Positions 40,838 to 50,841 are shown, numbered from the stretch's first letter. The stretch is 64,000 bases of DNA from JALEFZ01 sp038527485 (GCA_038527485.1 JBCBFT010000015.1:27871-91870); one strand, 5' to 3'. A program made the numbers and translations. The notes: generated by a model from the sequence alone, not told the origin.

Positions 40838-42097
40838 TTAGTACTTTTCAAGCCACTCGTTCATGGCTTTAGGAGATATATTTTTATGTTCCTCTACTTG
40901 GTCGATGAGGCCATTATGAATCTCATGATTGTTGCGGATGTTTTGAACGGTAAGATGGGGATACGCGCTGTACCAGACTTGGGTAGGAATCTGCTGCTCG
41001 CGTACCCAAGCTTTGAACCGCTGCTCGTCGCGTGCGCCTTTGAATAGGAGAAACTTAGTCTTGGGAAATCCTTTCGTATTGCTCCACACACCCGTCAATC
41101 CCACAGCTGCTCTGTCTACAAATTCTCCTAAATAGCTCTCCCAGCTTCCATCAAAGTTGCTGAAGAAAAGTAGGCGTCGCCCTTTGTCAATCAGAATCCA
41201 GCGCGCATAATGGATGCTGGTAATGCCGCCTAGGCTCCCCTTGTTAAATATGTACCTGGACAGCCAGTCAATGCCACTTAGAACAAACTTCAACAACCTA
41301 CGGCGAAACCATCCTTTTTTGACCTCTACCAAATGTGTGATTTGATTTTGGAGAAAAAGGTCCTCTTTATTGGCCAAATCATAGGTCTTCTTTTGTGTAC
41401 TGTCAGTCTTATTGATCTCCCGATCCAGCCACTCCGAAAGGCGTAAGATCACTGTAAGCGGCAACAAGATCGAAAGCAAGAATATGCCTGTTATGCCTAA
41501 GGTCAGTCCTTGTAAGAGGCCCAGAAGAGGCATTTTTCGAGGGGAGAATATTTGAAAATCGGGTAGGTTAGGTACCTGCTCCACGAGAAAGTCACGTACT
41601 GCCTCTGCGCTATGATCTGCTTGTACGAAGTCGTCCAGCAAGGCTTCGGTCTCTTTCCTGTAGTGATCTTCCTTTTGGATCTGATCCACCGTCAGGTTCC
41701 AGTTTCCTCGGTAGAAGTAGGGACGAAGGCGGCCATTTCGTTTGAAGAAGGCCGTTTGTACTGCTACTGTGCTTTCTGCTCTTGGAAAATCCTTACAAAA
41801 CCCAAAAATAGTTGCTACACCTTCGGGATTATGTTGAATGATCTCCCTTAGATGATCGTCGAGTGTCCCGTCATAATTCGTAGAGAAGGCGAGATAAGCA
41901 GGATACTTTTCCTGGCCATTTTCCATCACTTCATCTAGCACCACAAACCGTCCAAAATGCACGCTCGATAAAGCATGAAAATGAAAGTAGGGATTGGTTT
42001 GAGGGGCTTTATCAATTTGACACAGCACCTTCAAGAGCTCGGATTTTCGCGAGAGATCAATCTCTGCGAGCAAGTTGTAAGGACTGGGGCTAAACAT
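40838..42097 (-). CDS. Unknown protein with internally duplicated domain, beside DyP peroxidase
   Basis: A 419-residue protein with a central membrane-like pair (about 200-222, LLGLLQGLTLGITGIFLLSILLPLTVIL). The N- and C-terminal parts look like two copies of one module: FHFHALSSVHFGRFVVLDE / AFSTNYDGTLDDHLREIIQHNPEGVATIFGFCKDFP (about 37-105) and TSIHYARWILIDKG / FFSNFDGSWESYLGEFVDRAAVGLTGVWSNTKGFP (about 287-345). Such modules are seen beside DyP peroxidases but I know no function. It starts at an ATG, 26 bases upstream of the peroxidase gene, so it is co-transcribed. Confidence 0.65.
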   Translation of the reverse strand: MFSPSPYNLLAEIDLSRKSELLKVLCQIDKAPQTNPYFHFHALSSVHFGRFVVLDEVMENGQEKYPAYLAFSTNYDGTLDDHLREIIQHNPEGVATIFGFCKDFPRAESTVAVQTAFFKRNGRLRPYFYRGNWNLTVDQIQKEDHYRKETEALLDDFVQADHSAEAVRDFLVEQVPNLPDFQIFSPRKMPLLGLLQGLTLGITGIFLLSILLPLTVILRLSEWLDREINKTDSTQKKTYDLANKEDLFLQNQITHLVEVKKGWFRRRLLKFVLSGIDWLSRYIFNKGSLGGITSIHYARWILIDKGRRLLFFSNFDGSWESYLGEFVDRAAVGLTGVWSNTKGFPKTKFLLFKGARDEQRFKAWVREQQIPTQVWYSAYPHLTVQNIRNNHEIHNGLIDQVEEHKNISPKAMNEWLEKY

Positions 42098-42396
42098 AGA
42101 GGTTGTATAGGGCGTTTGGCTGTTTTAAATGTAGGCATATTTCCTTCGCTACGAAAAGAATAAAGGCCCATCATGTAGGAAGAATGATTGTGTGGTGCAT
42201 CTGTTGATCAGATGGGAATAAGATGATGATCGATCTGTAGGATTCATGTGGGGGGGTCACGGTTACATAAAGGATAGTGAAAGATAGCTATTACTAGTGA
42301 CCTTAACGCTTGAGATCCACACCAAAAGGAAAAGAATATTTATTTACCTACTTTTATATTTCATCTTTCAGGACAACTGCTATAGATAAAACACAA
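42098..42396. other. Divergent intergenic region
   Basis: 299 bases between the minus-strand unknown gene and the plus-strand gene at 42397, so it holds two divergent promoters. I see no clear TAnnTTTG match with a -33 partner, no repeat and no RNA gene. Confidence 0.4.
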
Positions 42397-43095
42397 ATGA
42401 CAGCAAAGGATCTTTTACACGTCTACCTTGATTATGTCAACAGTTGGATTCATCCAAGTAATACAGACATCCTTCCTGCCAAGATGAGGCTTCAGCAAAT
42501 ACACGCCTTACAGAAAGCCTTTGGACTACAAAAGCCTTATGGTCCAGATGAAGGCGTAATAAAACCATTAGAAGACAGAGAGGGTGAGGCTGTCATACTC
42601 AATGATCAAGTCGAAGCCTTTATTTTAACTTCCAAGCCTCGCAAACAAAGAATAGAGGAAATGTCCCATCTGGCATACTTAGAAAAAGGGGAATTTCTCA
42701 TAGATCGTCCGCAAAGTTCTCAAGATACTTTTATCAAAAAAGTGAGAGAAAAAGTAGGAGAAGTAGTGAATCCCAGACTATCTCAAAGTAGTCCAATCAG
42801 ATTGAATGCCCTATTTTCCATGCTTCTACAGTTCCGTCTACAAGCATACGCTTTGATTCATCCTCCTCTCAGTTTTCGTCTAGGATTTTCTATGCATCGA
42901 GCTTACAGCGACATACTCCAATATAAAGTCAAACAAATACTCGACAATAACCTGGGAGAGATTGATCATACACTCTGGGAACTACTTGATCCTGAGAAGA
43001 GAGAGATTGACAAAGATATCCTCGTTCGTGATTACGGGTATCCCGATGTGGATTTAAAGCAGATGGATCTCCAATATATGGTTGATCATTTTTGA
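42397..43095 (+). CDS. Hypothetical protein
   Basis: A 232-residue protein from ATG 42397; the longer frame from a TTG at 42310 is not supported. No signal peptide. It is helical and charged: MTAKDLLHVYLDYVNSWIHPSN, MRLQQIHALQKAFGLQ, EDREGEAVILNDQVEAFIL, and a C-terminal VRDYGYPDVDLKQMDLQYMVDHF. I recognise no family. It is alone, convergent with the methyltransferase at 43214. Function unknown. Confidence 0.5.
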   Translation: MTAKDLLHVYLDYVNSWIHPSNTDILPAKMRLQQIHALQKAFGLQKPYGPDEGVIKPLEDREGEAVILNDQVEAFILTSKPRKQRIEEMSHLAYLEKGEFLIDRPQSSQDTFIKKVREKVGEVVNPRLSQSSPIRLNALFSMLLQFRLQAYALIHPPLSFRLGFSMHRAYSDILQYKVKQILDNNLGEIDHTLWELLDPEKREIDKDILVRDYGYPDVDLKQMDLQYMVDHF

Positions 43096-43213
43096 GTGTT
43101 TGCATTTCTGAATCCATTCAGACTGTACCAAACATATGAATTCAAGACCAAGATCTTTTCTTAGACTTCAGTTGCAAACTAGAAGAGGTAAATAGTATAC
43201 CGTGTTCAAGATC

Positions 43214-43750
43214 TTACACGCGCGTACAATACACTGCATAATATCGAGGTGTGATATTCCTTAGTAAAGGACGGAAGCCGATTTTCTTCACAGGGAAGGT
43301 CCACTTTTCCTTGCGTTGGATCGTCCACCCTGCCTTCTCTAGCACCATGTCAAACTGCCGATCCTCGAACTCGTGATAGTGCCGATCCCAAGGGTCTTCT
43401 TCATTCCAGTAAGCATCTACAAACCAAAGTTTGAGAGGGACTGTCGCCACAAGATGAGGCGCTTTGATGGCTTTGAGCACATTGTAAGGAGCGACCATAT
43501 GCTCGAAGATCTCAAAAGCAGTGATGATGTCCGCATCGGATTGGGCGACTTGCTCAAAATCATCGTCCAAATCTTGCCCTATGGTATTTGCTACCTCATA
43601 TCCCGCATCGCGCATATCCTGAGAAAAGGGATTTTCGATGCCTAAATCCAGAATCTTGGCTGGGGGGGCCACAGAAGATTGTAAAAATGCCAGCGTACGA
43701 TCAAATCGCGCACGGTGAGGTCCTGGATTGGTAACACTATTGCCACTCAT
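43214..43750 (-). CDS. Small class I methyltransferase
   Basis: A 178-residue SAM-dependent methyltransferase-like protein: motif I KILDLGIENPFSQDMRDAG (about 34-52), an acidic strand QDLDDDFE, then ADIITAFEIFEHMVAPYNVLKAIKAPHLVATVPL and a WxxxxHYHEFEDRQF block. Short for the family and without a clear acceptor domain. Substrate unknown; the context (epimerase upstream on the same strand) gives no clue. Confidence 0.65.
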   Translation of the reverse strand: MSGNSVTNPGPHRARFDRTLAFLQSSVAPPAKILDLGIENPFSQDMRDAGYEVANTIGQDLDDDFEQVAQSDADIITAFEIFEHMVAPYNVLKAIKAPHLVATVPLKLWFVDAYWNEEDPWDRHYHEFEDRQFDMVLEKAGWTIQRKEKWTFPVKKIGFRPLLRNITPRYYAVYCTRV

Positions 43751-43761
43751 GAAGAATCACT

Positions 43762-43797
43762 GTTGAGACGACAGACGACAGACTAGAGACGCTAGAC
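43762..43797. repeat. Short direct repeats (GACGACAGAC / AGACTAGAGACGC)
   Basis: The 36 bases just before the small methyltransferase gene repeat AGACGAC and AGAC units (GAGACGACAGACGACAGACTAGAG). It is a low-complexity microrepeat. Confidence 0.5.
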
Positions 43798-43936
43798 CTA
43801 AAAATAGGCGTAGTCATTAGGTCTCAATTTTTATCGTATCCATCTTTTTCTGTCCAGATAGTTGAAAAATAACAAAACGGAAATTCGGGATAAAACTATT
43901 GAAAAGATCCTGTATAAGGAAAAGTATGTGGGAAGA

Positions 43937-45010
43937 TTATGGAATGCGTTTGACACCTAGTCCTGGTTGGGGCAAAAGGGACATCATCCCGTCTTCGATC
44001 TTAAAGCCTCCCTCCACAAGGTCTCTTGCAAGATCCAGGCTCCCATCGAGATCCAAGTAGCGCGTAGCTGGACTCGCAAAAGCCGCATGCAAGGCTGCCG
44101 CGATACTCACCCGACTTTCATCATTACAACCCCACATCAGGTGCATACCTGCCATTTGTGCCAGATCTGCGATGCGCAAGCCGTTGCGGATACCTCCACA
44201 TTTCATGAGCTTGATATTGAAGATCCCTGCATGCAAGGGCTTCCCCACAAAAGCCAAAGCCTCATCGACATAGCGGACAGATTCGTCCAGCGCAACCTTT
44301 TCCGCATGTGCCCAAGGCAATTGTAACAGCTCGCCCACCTGATCCGCAGGGAGCGGCTGCTCGACCAACTCCAAGTTCAGGTCCTTGCCCCGCTCCATGA
44401 AATCCTGCAACTGCTCCAGCCTGTAGCCCTGATTGGCATCTATTCGGATGTGGACTTGATCACCATGTATTTCCCGTATCTTAAAAAGGCGTTCCAGATC
44501 TTTTTCTACGGCCTCTCCTGTCTTTATTTTCAAAAATCGAAATCCTCTCCCTATATATTCCTCCACTTCCTCTAATGTCTCTTCCACCCCTTTGATCCCT
44601 ACTGTGATAGAAGTCGGAATCGAATGATGCGCCTGACCATAAAATCTAGCAATAGGCAAGCCGAGATATTTTCCCCAAATGTCATGAAGTGCGATATCCA
44701 ATGCAGCTAATACACCTGGGTTTCGCATATAAATTTCTCCTACATCCTTCAAGATACCTGCCATCTCTCGCACGTCTCTCCCGATGATTTGATCAAATCC
44801 CTGTCCCAGGTTCAGCACTTGCATGACATCTGCGACAGTTTCTCCGACCACCTGAGGCGAGGGATTGCTTGCACCGATACCCACATACACCCCGTCCGTT
44901 TCTATCTCTACAAAACAAACCGATACATCAGAGACCGTTTTATAAGCAATGGTGTAAGGGCGGGTAAGATTCAGATCTTCTTTCCAAAAGCGAATACGGG
45001 TAATTTTCAT
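43937..45010 (-). CDS. Dipeptide epimerase (L-Ala-D/L-Glu epimerase type, enolase superfamily)
   Basis: A 357-residue enzyme of the muconate-lactonizing subgroup. Catalytic lysines K161 and K163 are in FLKIKTGE, metal ligands D191 (DANQGY), E217 (ELVEQPL) and D242 (ALDESVRY), and the second base K267 (FNIKLMKCGG). This pattern with IARFYGQAHHSIPTSITVG matches the dipeptide epimerases that recycle or epimerise murein-derived L-Ala-D-Glu. It is divergent from the inositol monophosphatase gene. Confidence 0.9.
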   Translation of the reverse strand: MKITRIRFWKEDLNLTRPYTIAYKTVSDVSVCFVEIETDGVYVGIGASNPSPQVVGETVADVMQVLNLGQGFDQIIGRDVREMAGILKDVGEIYMRNPGVLAALDIALHDIWGKYLGLPIARFYGQAHHSIPTSITVGIKGVEETLEEVEEYIGRGFRFLKIKTGEAVEKDLERLFKIREIHGDQVHIRIDANQGYRLEQLQDFMERGKDLNLELVEQPLPADQVGELLQLPWAHAEKVALDESVRYVDEALAFVGKPLHAGIFNIKLMKCGGIRNGLRIADLAQMAGMHLMWGCNDESRVSIAAALHAAFASPATRYLDLDGSLDLARDLVEGGFKIEDGMMSLLPQPGLGVKRIP

Positions 45011-45169
45011 CTTCCTATCTTTATGCTGTTCCTGGCGTGTGTCGTGAACTTACCAGCTTTTCCTGTCAATTTGTCGGGTTGTAGCAGATTTTTCCCGCTA
45101 AATCGACAGACTTAGTGTCTATGGAATAAAAATAGACATTAGATTTTGATACTGCATCACTTTTACCCC

Positions 45170-45958
45170 ATGATTGACCCATCCTCGCTTGACGAACCCA
45201 TACAGCAGCTTCTGCGCAAAGTAGGCACCTACATATTGCGCGAGTTCCAGCACTTCGATTTCAGTCGCGTCTCCTACAAAGGAGAAAAAAATCCCTTCAC
45301 AGATGTCGACGTCTCAGCCGACAATATGCTCAGGGGCGCCTGCAGTCAGCTGATCCCAGGCTCGGACTTCATCAATGAAGAACTAGGGGAGACAGCTACA
45401 GATGCAACCTATCGCTGGATTATAGATCCGATAGATGGGACCGTCAACTTCATGCATGGGATTCCGCATTTTTGTATCAGTCTAGCTTTGCAAAAAGAAG
45501 GAGAAACCATCATGGGCTACATTTATCAGCCAGTCTCAGATGAGATGTTTCATGCCAAGATTGGAGAAGGGGCTTTTTTGAATGGAAACCCACTCTCAGT
45601 CAGTGCGCGACCTGAACTACAGACAGCAGTAGTATCCACAGGATTTCCATACGGGACGCCCGCCTGGAAACGCGACTTCCTCGGAATGGTGATGCACGTG
45701 GCCAGCCAAATACAGGGACTTCGTCGAATGGGATCAGCCGCATTAGATCTGGCTTATGTAGCTGCGGGCCGCTTAGATGGATTCTTCGAGTATAAGCTCA
45801 ATGCTTGGGATGTAGCCGCAGGAGGACTCATCGTCAAAGAAGCAGGCGGAGTAGTCTCAGACTTTAGCGGAGAAGACAATTATATATTTAGCGGAGAACT
45901 TGTGGCTTCCAACCCAAAGATTCATACTGCCTTACTGGATGCATTGGCGGGAAAATAA
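45170..45958 (+). CDS. Inositol monophosphatase family phosphatase
   Basis: A 262-residue Mg-dependent phosphatase from ATG 45170; a TTG-started longer frame is unlikely. Metal site motifs are EELGET, WIIDPIDGTVNFMHG (the D-P-x-D-G-T motif) and, at the C-terminal end, NAWDVAAGGLIVKEAGG. It belongs to the SuhB/CysQ family; the exact substrate (inositol phosphate, NADP-related or 3'-phosphoadenosine phosphate) cannot be told from the sequence. A weak hairpin (CAAAGTC ... GACTTTG, 45976-46014) follows. Confidence 0.93.
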   Translation: MIDPSSLDEPIQQLLRKVGTYILREFQHFDFSRVSYKGEKNPFTDVDVSADNMLRGACSQLIPGSDFINEELGETATDATYRWIIDPIDGTVNFMHGIPHFCISLALQKEGETIMGYIYQPVSDEMFHAKIGEGAFLNGNPLSVSARPELQTAVVSTGFPYGTPAWKRDFLGMVMHVASQIQGLRRMGSAALDLAYVAAGRLDGFFEYKLNAWDVAAGGLIVKEAGGVVSDFSGEDNYIFSGELVASNPKIHTALLDALAGK

Positions 45959-46171
45959 AGTCGTGCATTTTAGTACAAAGTCTCATTTTTCACGAAATGA
46001 AAGTGAAGACTTTGACCTGACCAAAAAGAAAATATCTGTAACTTAGACCCTCTAATTGAGGTTTAGTATACTTAACCACTCAGAATACGCCCTTTTTTGA
46101 CGAAATTCCTTTTGGAAAATGCCATAAAAAAGTGCCTCTGAACACTGAAAAACGATTTTAGCGCAGCTGAA

Positions 46172-49100
46172 ATGAAGAATTTACTAAAATCTATTTTCCC
46201 CTCTAAGAAGGATAGAGATGTCAAGCAATTGTGGCCGTATGTAGGTGCCATCAATGCGGAATACGAAAAAATCCATGACATCAGCGATGACGAACTCCGC
46301 GAAGCCTCTCAGGATATTCGCCAGCGGATCTTCGATCATACAGAGGCCATCAGAGAGGAAATTGAAGCTACTCGCACAGAAGCAGAGTCCACTACTGATA
46401 TACACGAAAAAGACCGTCTTTTCTCCAAAATCGATGAACTCACCAAGACGCAATACAAGCAGATTGATGAGATCATGGACGACCTGATTCCTGAGGCTTT
46501 TGCCATTGTAAAGGAAACTGCACGTCGTCTGACTGAAAACGGCGAGCTGCGCGTAACGGCCAATGATCGCGACCGTGAATTAGCAGAAGGAAAAGGGGCT
46601 GGCTATGTAGCCATTGAAGGCGAAGAGGCAATATGGGCCAAATCCTGGCTCGCGGCCGACGCAGAGGTCACCTGGAACATGATCCACTACGATGTACAGC
46701 TCATCGGAGGGACCGTGCTACACCAAGGAAAGATCGCGGAGATGGCGACGGGTGAAGGTAAGACCCTCGTAGCGACCCTCCCCGTATTTCTCAATGCCCT
46801 CACAGGACAAGGTGTCCATGTCGTGACCGTCAACAACTACCTCGCCCGTCGTGACGCCCAGTGGAATGCCCCACTTTTTGAATTTCACGGCCTGACCGTA
46901 GACTGTATCGACCTTCACCAGCCCAACTCCGACGAACGTCGCAAGGCCTATCAAGCCGATATTACCTACGGAACGAATAACGAATTTGGCTTTGATTACC
47001 TGCGTGACAACATGACCACGCATCCAGAGTTTCTTGTTCAGCGGAGCCATTACTTCTCCATCATTGACGAAATTGACTCTGTCCTGATCGACGAGGCGCG
47101 TACGCCCCTGATCATCTCAGGTCCTGTGCCTCGCGGTGACCGCCACGAGTACAACGATCTCAAGCCACGGATCGAGCGATTGGTCAAAGCCCAGCGCAAG
47201 CTGATTACTGGCTACATCAACGAGGCGAAAAAGAAATTTGCAGCAGACGATAAAGGTGTAGAAGAAGGACAGGGAGGAATCGCCCTCTTCCGTTCTTTTA
47301 GAGGTTTGCCTAAGAATGGCGCCTTGATCAAGTTCCTCTCAGAGCCAGGCGTCAAAACGACCCTCAACAAAGTAGAAGGACACTTCTTGCAGGACAATCA
47401 GCGCAACATGCCGATTGCCGACGAGCCTCTGTACTTCACCATCGACCAAAAGAATAATCAGGTGGAGATGACCGACAAGGGTCGAGAGATGATTGCAGGC
47501 GCAGGTGAAGATCCCAATCTCTTTGTCCTACCTGATATCACGACGGTTTTTTCAGAGATCGACCAGAGAGAAGGGCTGACAGAAGAAGAAAAAATCAAGG
47601 AGAAGGACAAGGCGGCTCAAGATTACGCAGAAAAATCAGAGCGTCTACATGCCATCAACCAGCTATTGAAGGCATATACCCTCTTCGAAAAAGATATAGA
47701 ATACATCGTACAGGATGGCAAAGTCCAGATTGTCGATGAGCAAACAGGTCGTGTCCTCCCTGGACGTCGTTACTCCGATGGTTTGCACCAAGCGATTGAG
47801 GCCAAGGAAAATGTGAAGATCGAAGCGGCTACGCAGACCTTTGCGACTGTGACCCTTCAAAACTACTTCCGTATGTACCACAAACTCGGCGGTATGACGG
47901 GTACGGCCGAGACGGAGGAGAAAGAATTCTACGACATCTACAAGCTAGAGGTAGTAGTCATTCCGACTAACAAGCCCATCGCGCGGGACGACCGCGACGA
48001 CATGATCTATCGCACCAAGCGCGAAAAATACAATGCGGTGATCGAGCAGATTGAGGAACTGCGCGAGGAAGGTAAACCCATCTTGGTGGGTACGACTTCA
48101 GTAGAAGTATCTGAGCTGCTGAGCCGTATGCTCAAGATCCGCAAGATCCCTCACAACGTATTGAATGCCAAGCAGAACCAGCGAGAAGCAGAAATCGTAG
48201 CAGCCGCAGGTCAACCAGGCGCCGTCACGATCGCAACAAATATGGCAGGTCGTGGTACAGACATCAAGCTGGGAGAAGGTGTTAAGGAAAATGGAGGTCT
48301 ACAGATCATCGGTACAGAGCGCCACGAATCCCGACGTATCGACCGACAGCTTCGTGGTCGTGCAGGTCGTCAGGGAGATCCAGGTATGTCTCAGTTCTAT
48401 GTTTCACTTGAGGATGATTTGATGCGTCTCTTTGGTACTGAGCGTATCTCTCGTATCATGGACCGCATGGGACTGGAAGAAGGTGAAGTCATCCAGCATA
48501 GTATGATCACCAAGTCGATCTCCAATGCGCAGAAGAAAGTCGAAGAAAATAACTTCGGTATGCGTAAGCGTCTACTTGAGTATGACGACGTCATGAACTC
48601 TCAGCGTGAGGTCATCTACCGCCGCCGTAAGAACGCCCTGTATGGCGAGCGCGTGAAAGTCGACCTCGACAACATGCTCTACGACTTCGCTGGTAATCTG
48701 ATTGGGGCAAATATTGGGATGACAGACGAGGAAGGCCTGCGCCTAGATGCGATTCGTTTCCTACGTGTAGACCCAGGGATCACCGAGCAAGAATTGAATG
48801 ATGAGTCGGAGGAGAAACTAACAGACAGGCTATATGAGCGTGCATCAGCTTACTATCAGCGCAAAAATAAAGAGCTGGCAGAAACCCTCGCCAATGGCAT
48901 CGCCCGTATTAAGAAAGACAACCCCAATATTGAGCGGATTCTGATTCCATTCTCAGATGGCTCCAAGCAGTTGCGGATCATCGTTCCTGTAGATAAAGCC
49001 ATCGATTCACGCGGAAAGATCGTAATTGATGAGTTGGAGAAAGTAGCCACGCTCGCCATCATTGACGATAAGTGGAAAGAGCACTTGCGTACGATGGACG

Positions 49101-49477
49101 AACTTAGGAGAGACTCACAAACGGCGGTTTACGAACAAAAAGACCCACTTTTGGTCTATAAGATAGAGTCCTATGAGATTTTCCGTCAGATGCTCAATAG
49201 CGTCAACAGCGAGGTGCTTTCTTTGATTTTCAAAGCTGACTTACATGTCGAAGGTAGCCAGCAATCGAATCAAGCAGAGACTAAGCGCGACGACTTCTCT
49301 GGTCTGAAGACACGTCACTCTGATGTGGAAAATGAAGCTAAGAAGCGCAAAGAGCAGGAGCGACGCGTGATGGCCGCGGCAGGTGGTGGACAAGGCCCCC
49401 AGCGTAAGCTGTCGCGTCAGGAGCGTCGTGCCCAAGAACGCAAAGGCAAGAAAAAAGGAGGAGGAGGAAAAAAATAA
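46172..49477 (+). CDS. secA: Preprotein translocase ATPase SecA
   Basis: An 1101-residue motor of the Sec pathway. Walker A GEGKT is at 194-198 (MATGEGKTLVATLPV), the DEAD-like element is EIDSVLIDEARTP, and the late blocks TNMAGRGTDI, GTERHESRRIDRQLRGRAGRQGDPG and MGLEEGEVI are canonical. Longer than E. coli SecA through insertions typical of Bacteroidota (for example the block after ISGPVPRGDRHEYNDLKP). The C-terminus (RRAQERKGKKKGGGGKK) lacks the zinc-binding Cys motif. It starts at ATG 46172 and is followed by a terminator. Confidence 0.98.
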   Translation: MKNLLKSIFPSKKDRDVKQLWPYVGAINAEYEKIHDISDDELREASQDIRQRIFDHTEAIREEIEATRTEAESTTDIHEKDRLFSKIDELTKTQYKQIDEIMDDLIPEAFAIVKETARRLTENGELRVTANDRDRELAEGKGAGYVAIEGEEAIWAKSWLAADAEVTWNMIHYDVQLIGGTVLHQGKIAEMATGEGKTLVATLPVFLNALTGQGVHVVTVNNYLARRDAQWNAPLFEFHGLTVDCIDLHQPNSDERRKAYQADITYGTNNEFGFDYLRDNMTTHPEFLVQRSHYFSIIDEIDSVLIDEARTPLIISGPVPRGDRHEYNDLKPRIERLVKAQRKLITGYINEAKKKFAADDKGVEEGQGGIALFRSFRGLPKNGALIKFLSEPGVKTTLNKVEGHFLQDNQRNMPIADEPLYFTIDQKNNQVEMTDKGREMIAGAGEDPNLFVLPDITTVFSEIDQREGLTEEEKIKEKDKAAQDYAEKSERLHAINQLLKAYTLFEKDIEYIVQDGKVQIVDEQTGRVLPGRRYSDGLHQAIEAKENVKIEAATQTFATVTLQNYFRMYHKLGGMTGTAETEEKEFYDIYKLEVVVIPTNKPIARDDRDDMIYRTKREKYNAVIEQIEELREEGKPILVGTTSVEVSELLSRMLKIRKIPHNVLNAKQNQREAEIVAAAGQPGAVTIATNMAGRGTDIKLGEGVKENGGLQIIGTERHESRRIDRQLRGRAGRQGDPGMSQFYVSLEDDLMRLFGTERISRIMDRMGLEEGEVIQHSMITKSISNAQKKVEENNFGMRKRLLEYDDVMNSQREVIYRRRKNALYGERVKVDLDNMLYDFAGNLIGANIGMTDEEGLRLDAIRFLRVDPGITEQELNDESEEKLTDRLYERASAYYQRKNKELAETLANGIARIKKDNPNIERILIPFSDGSKQLRIIVPVDKAIDSRGKIVIDELEKVATLAIIDDKWKEHLRTMDELRRDSQTAVYEQKDPLLVYKIESYEIFRQMLNSVNSEVLSLIFKADLHVEGSQQSNQAETKRDDFSGLKTRHSDVENEAKKRKEQERRVMAAAGGGQGPQRKLSRQERRAQERKGKKKGGGGKK

Positions 49478-49500
49478 CACCCTTCTTTGAGAGCATATAT

Positions 49501-49533
49501 ACCCCTCTTTCCCTAGCGGAAATGAGGGGTTTT
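49501..49533 (+). terminator. Rho-independent terminator after secA
   Basis: ACCCCTC-TTTCC pairs with GGAAATGAGGGGT (one-base bulge) across a CTAGC loop, followed by TTTT. It begins 24 bases past the secA stop. Confidence 0.75.
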
Positions 49534-49645
49534 CCATTTATAAGAGAAGTGCTATCTGCTATTCCATAAAGAAAGAATTCCATTTTTTTCTGCATTCTCT
49601 TTTGAACTCCTTTTGTGCTTAGTAGATTCATGAAAAAAAGTAGAT

Positions 49646-50803
49646 ATGGCTTTGAATCGGAAAATGCGTATGGGCATGATTGGCGGAGGTCGTGGCGCCT
49701 TCATTGGGGCGGTCCATAGGATGGCGGCAGCTCTCGACGGTGAGATCGAGCTTGTCTGTGGGGCGTTTAGCAGCAATCCAGAGAAATCAAAAGCATCAGG
49801 GGAGGACCTTTACCTTGATCCCGACCGTGTATATGGATCGTATGAGGAGATGATACTCAAGGAAAAAGAACGTCCGCTAGGAGATCGCATGGACTTTGTC
49901 TCGATCGTGACACCCAATCATATGCATGTTCCTCCTGCCAAGATGGCCATCGAACATGGCTTCGCAGTTGTGTGCGACAAGCCGCTGGCTTTTTCCCTAG
50001 CAGAAGCAAAAGAACTCGCCAAGCTGGTCGAAGAAAAAGAAGCCCTATTTGCCCTCACCCACAACTACACGGGTTATCCCCTGGTCAAAGAAGCGCGCCA
50101 ACTGATCGCATCAGGTGCATTGGGTACACTTAGAAAGATCATCGTCGGTTATCCACAGGGGTGGCTCTCTAGTTTTCTCGAAGCCAGTGGACAGAAACAA
50201 GCTGCTTGGCGCACCGATCCCAGCAAATCGGGGATTGCAGGCTCTATGGGAGACATCGGAACACATGCCGAAAACCTCGCCGAATACATCACGGGATTGG
50301 AGATCGAAGCGATGTGCGCCGACATCAGCACCTTTGTTGAAGGGCGTCAACTGGACGATGATGGCAACGTCTTGCTGAGGTTCAAAGGTGGGGCGAAAGG
50401 CATTTTGCATGTCAGCCAGATCGCAAATGGTGAAGAAAATGGGCTTTACATTCAAGTCTACGGCGAAAAAGGCGGATTAGAATGGCATCAAATGCATCCT
50501 AATACGCTCATCCACAAAGTACAAGATCAAGGAACACGATTGATACGCACAGGTGTTGGGGATCTTTCTGCCCAAGCACAAGGCGCTACCCGTATTCCTG
50601 CAGGCCATCCCGAAGGATACATCGAGGCTTTCGCCAATATCTATCGAAACTTCGCGCGCACGCTCCGTGCCCGTATCAGCGGAGAAACACCCGATCCTCT
50701 GTGGCTAGATTTCCCGACAGTTCAAGACGGTGTCCGAGGGATGGCCTTCATCGAAGCGGTTATTGCTGCGGGTCAGTCCAACGAGAAGTGGTACACGCTT
50801 TAG
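49646..50803 (+). CDS. Gfo/Idh/MocA family oxidoreductase
   Basis: A 385-residue NAD(P)-dependent oxidoreductase. The Rossmann start is MRMGMIGGGRGAFIGAVHRMAA, then the family signature VVCDKPLAFSLAEAKEL (lysine of the E-K-P-type motif), HNYTGYPLVKEARQLI, and DIGTHAENLAEYITGLE. Family members act on sugars, inositols or related polyols; the substrate is not clear. Upstream ATG 49630 is out of frame. It is probably in one unit with tsaB 43 bases downstream, but the functional link is unclear. Confidence 0.9.
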   Translation: MALNRKMRMGMIGGGRGAFIGAVHRMAAALDGEIELVCGAFSSNPEKSKASGEDLYLDPDRVYGSYEEMILKEKERPLGDRMDFVSIVTPNHMHVPPAKMAIEHGFAVVCDKPLAFSLAEAKELAKLVEEKEALFALTHNYTGYPLVKEARQLIASGALGTLRKIIVGYPQGWLSSFLEASGQKQAAWRTDPSKSGIAGSMGDIGTHAENLAEYITGLEIEAMCADISTFVEGRQLDDDGNVLLRFKGGAKGILHVSQIANGEENGLYIQVYGEKGGLEWHQMHPNTLIHKVQDQGTRLIRTGVGDLSAQAQGATRIPAGHPEGYIEAFANIYRNFARTLRARISGETPDPLWLDFPTVQDGVRGMAFIEAVIAAGQSNEKWYTL

Positions 50804-50833
50804 GTCGTACCGTTTTCGTTTACCAGTTTTCCT

Positions 50834-50841
50834 TATGTTTG
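50834..50841 (+). promoter_or_regulatory. Possible -7 element abutting tsaB
   Basis: TATGTTTG matches TAnnTTTG and ends 4 bases before the ATG at 50846. This predicts a leaderless transcript; no -33 TTG is obvious. Confidence 0.35.

Noticed and set aside
43762..43797. Possible CRISPR-like repeat
   Set aside because: Repeat units are only 7-10 bases and contiguous, with no spacers or cas genes.
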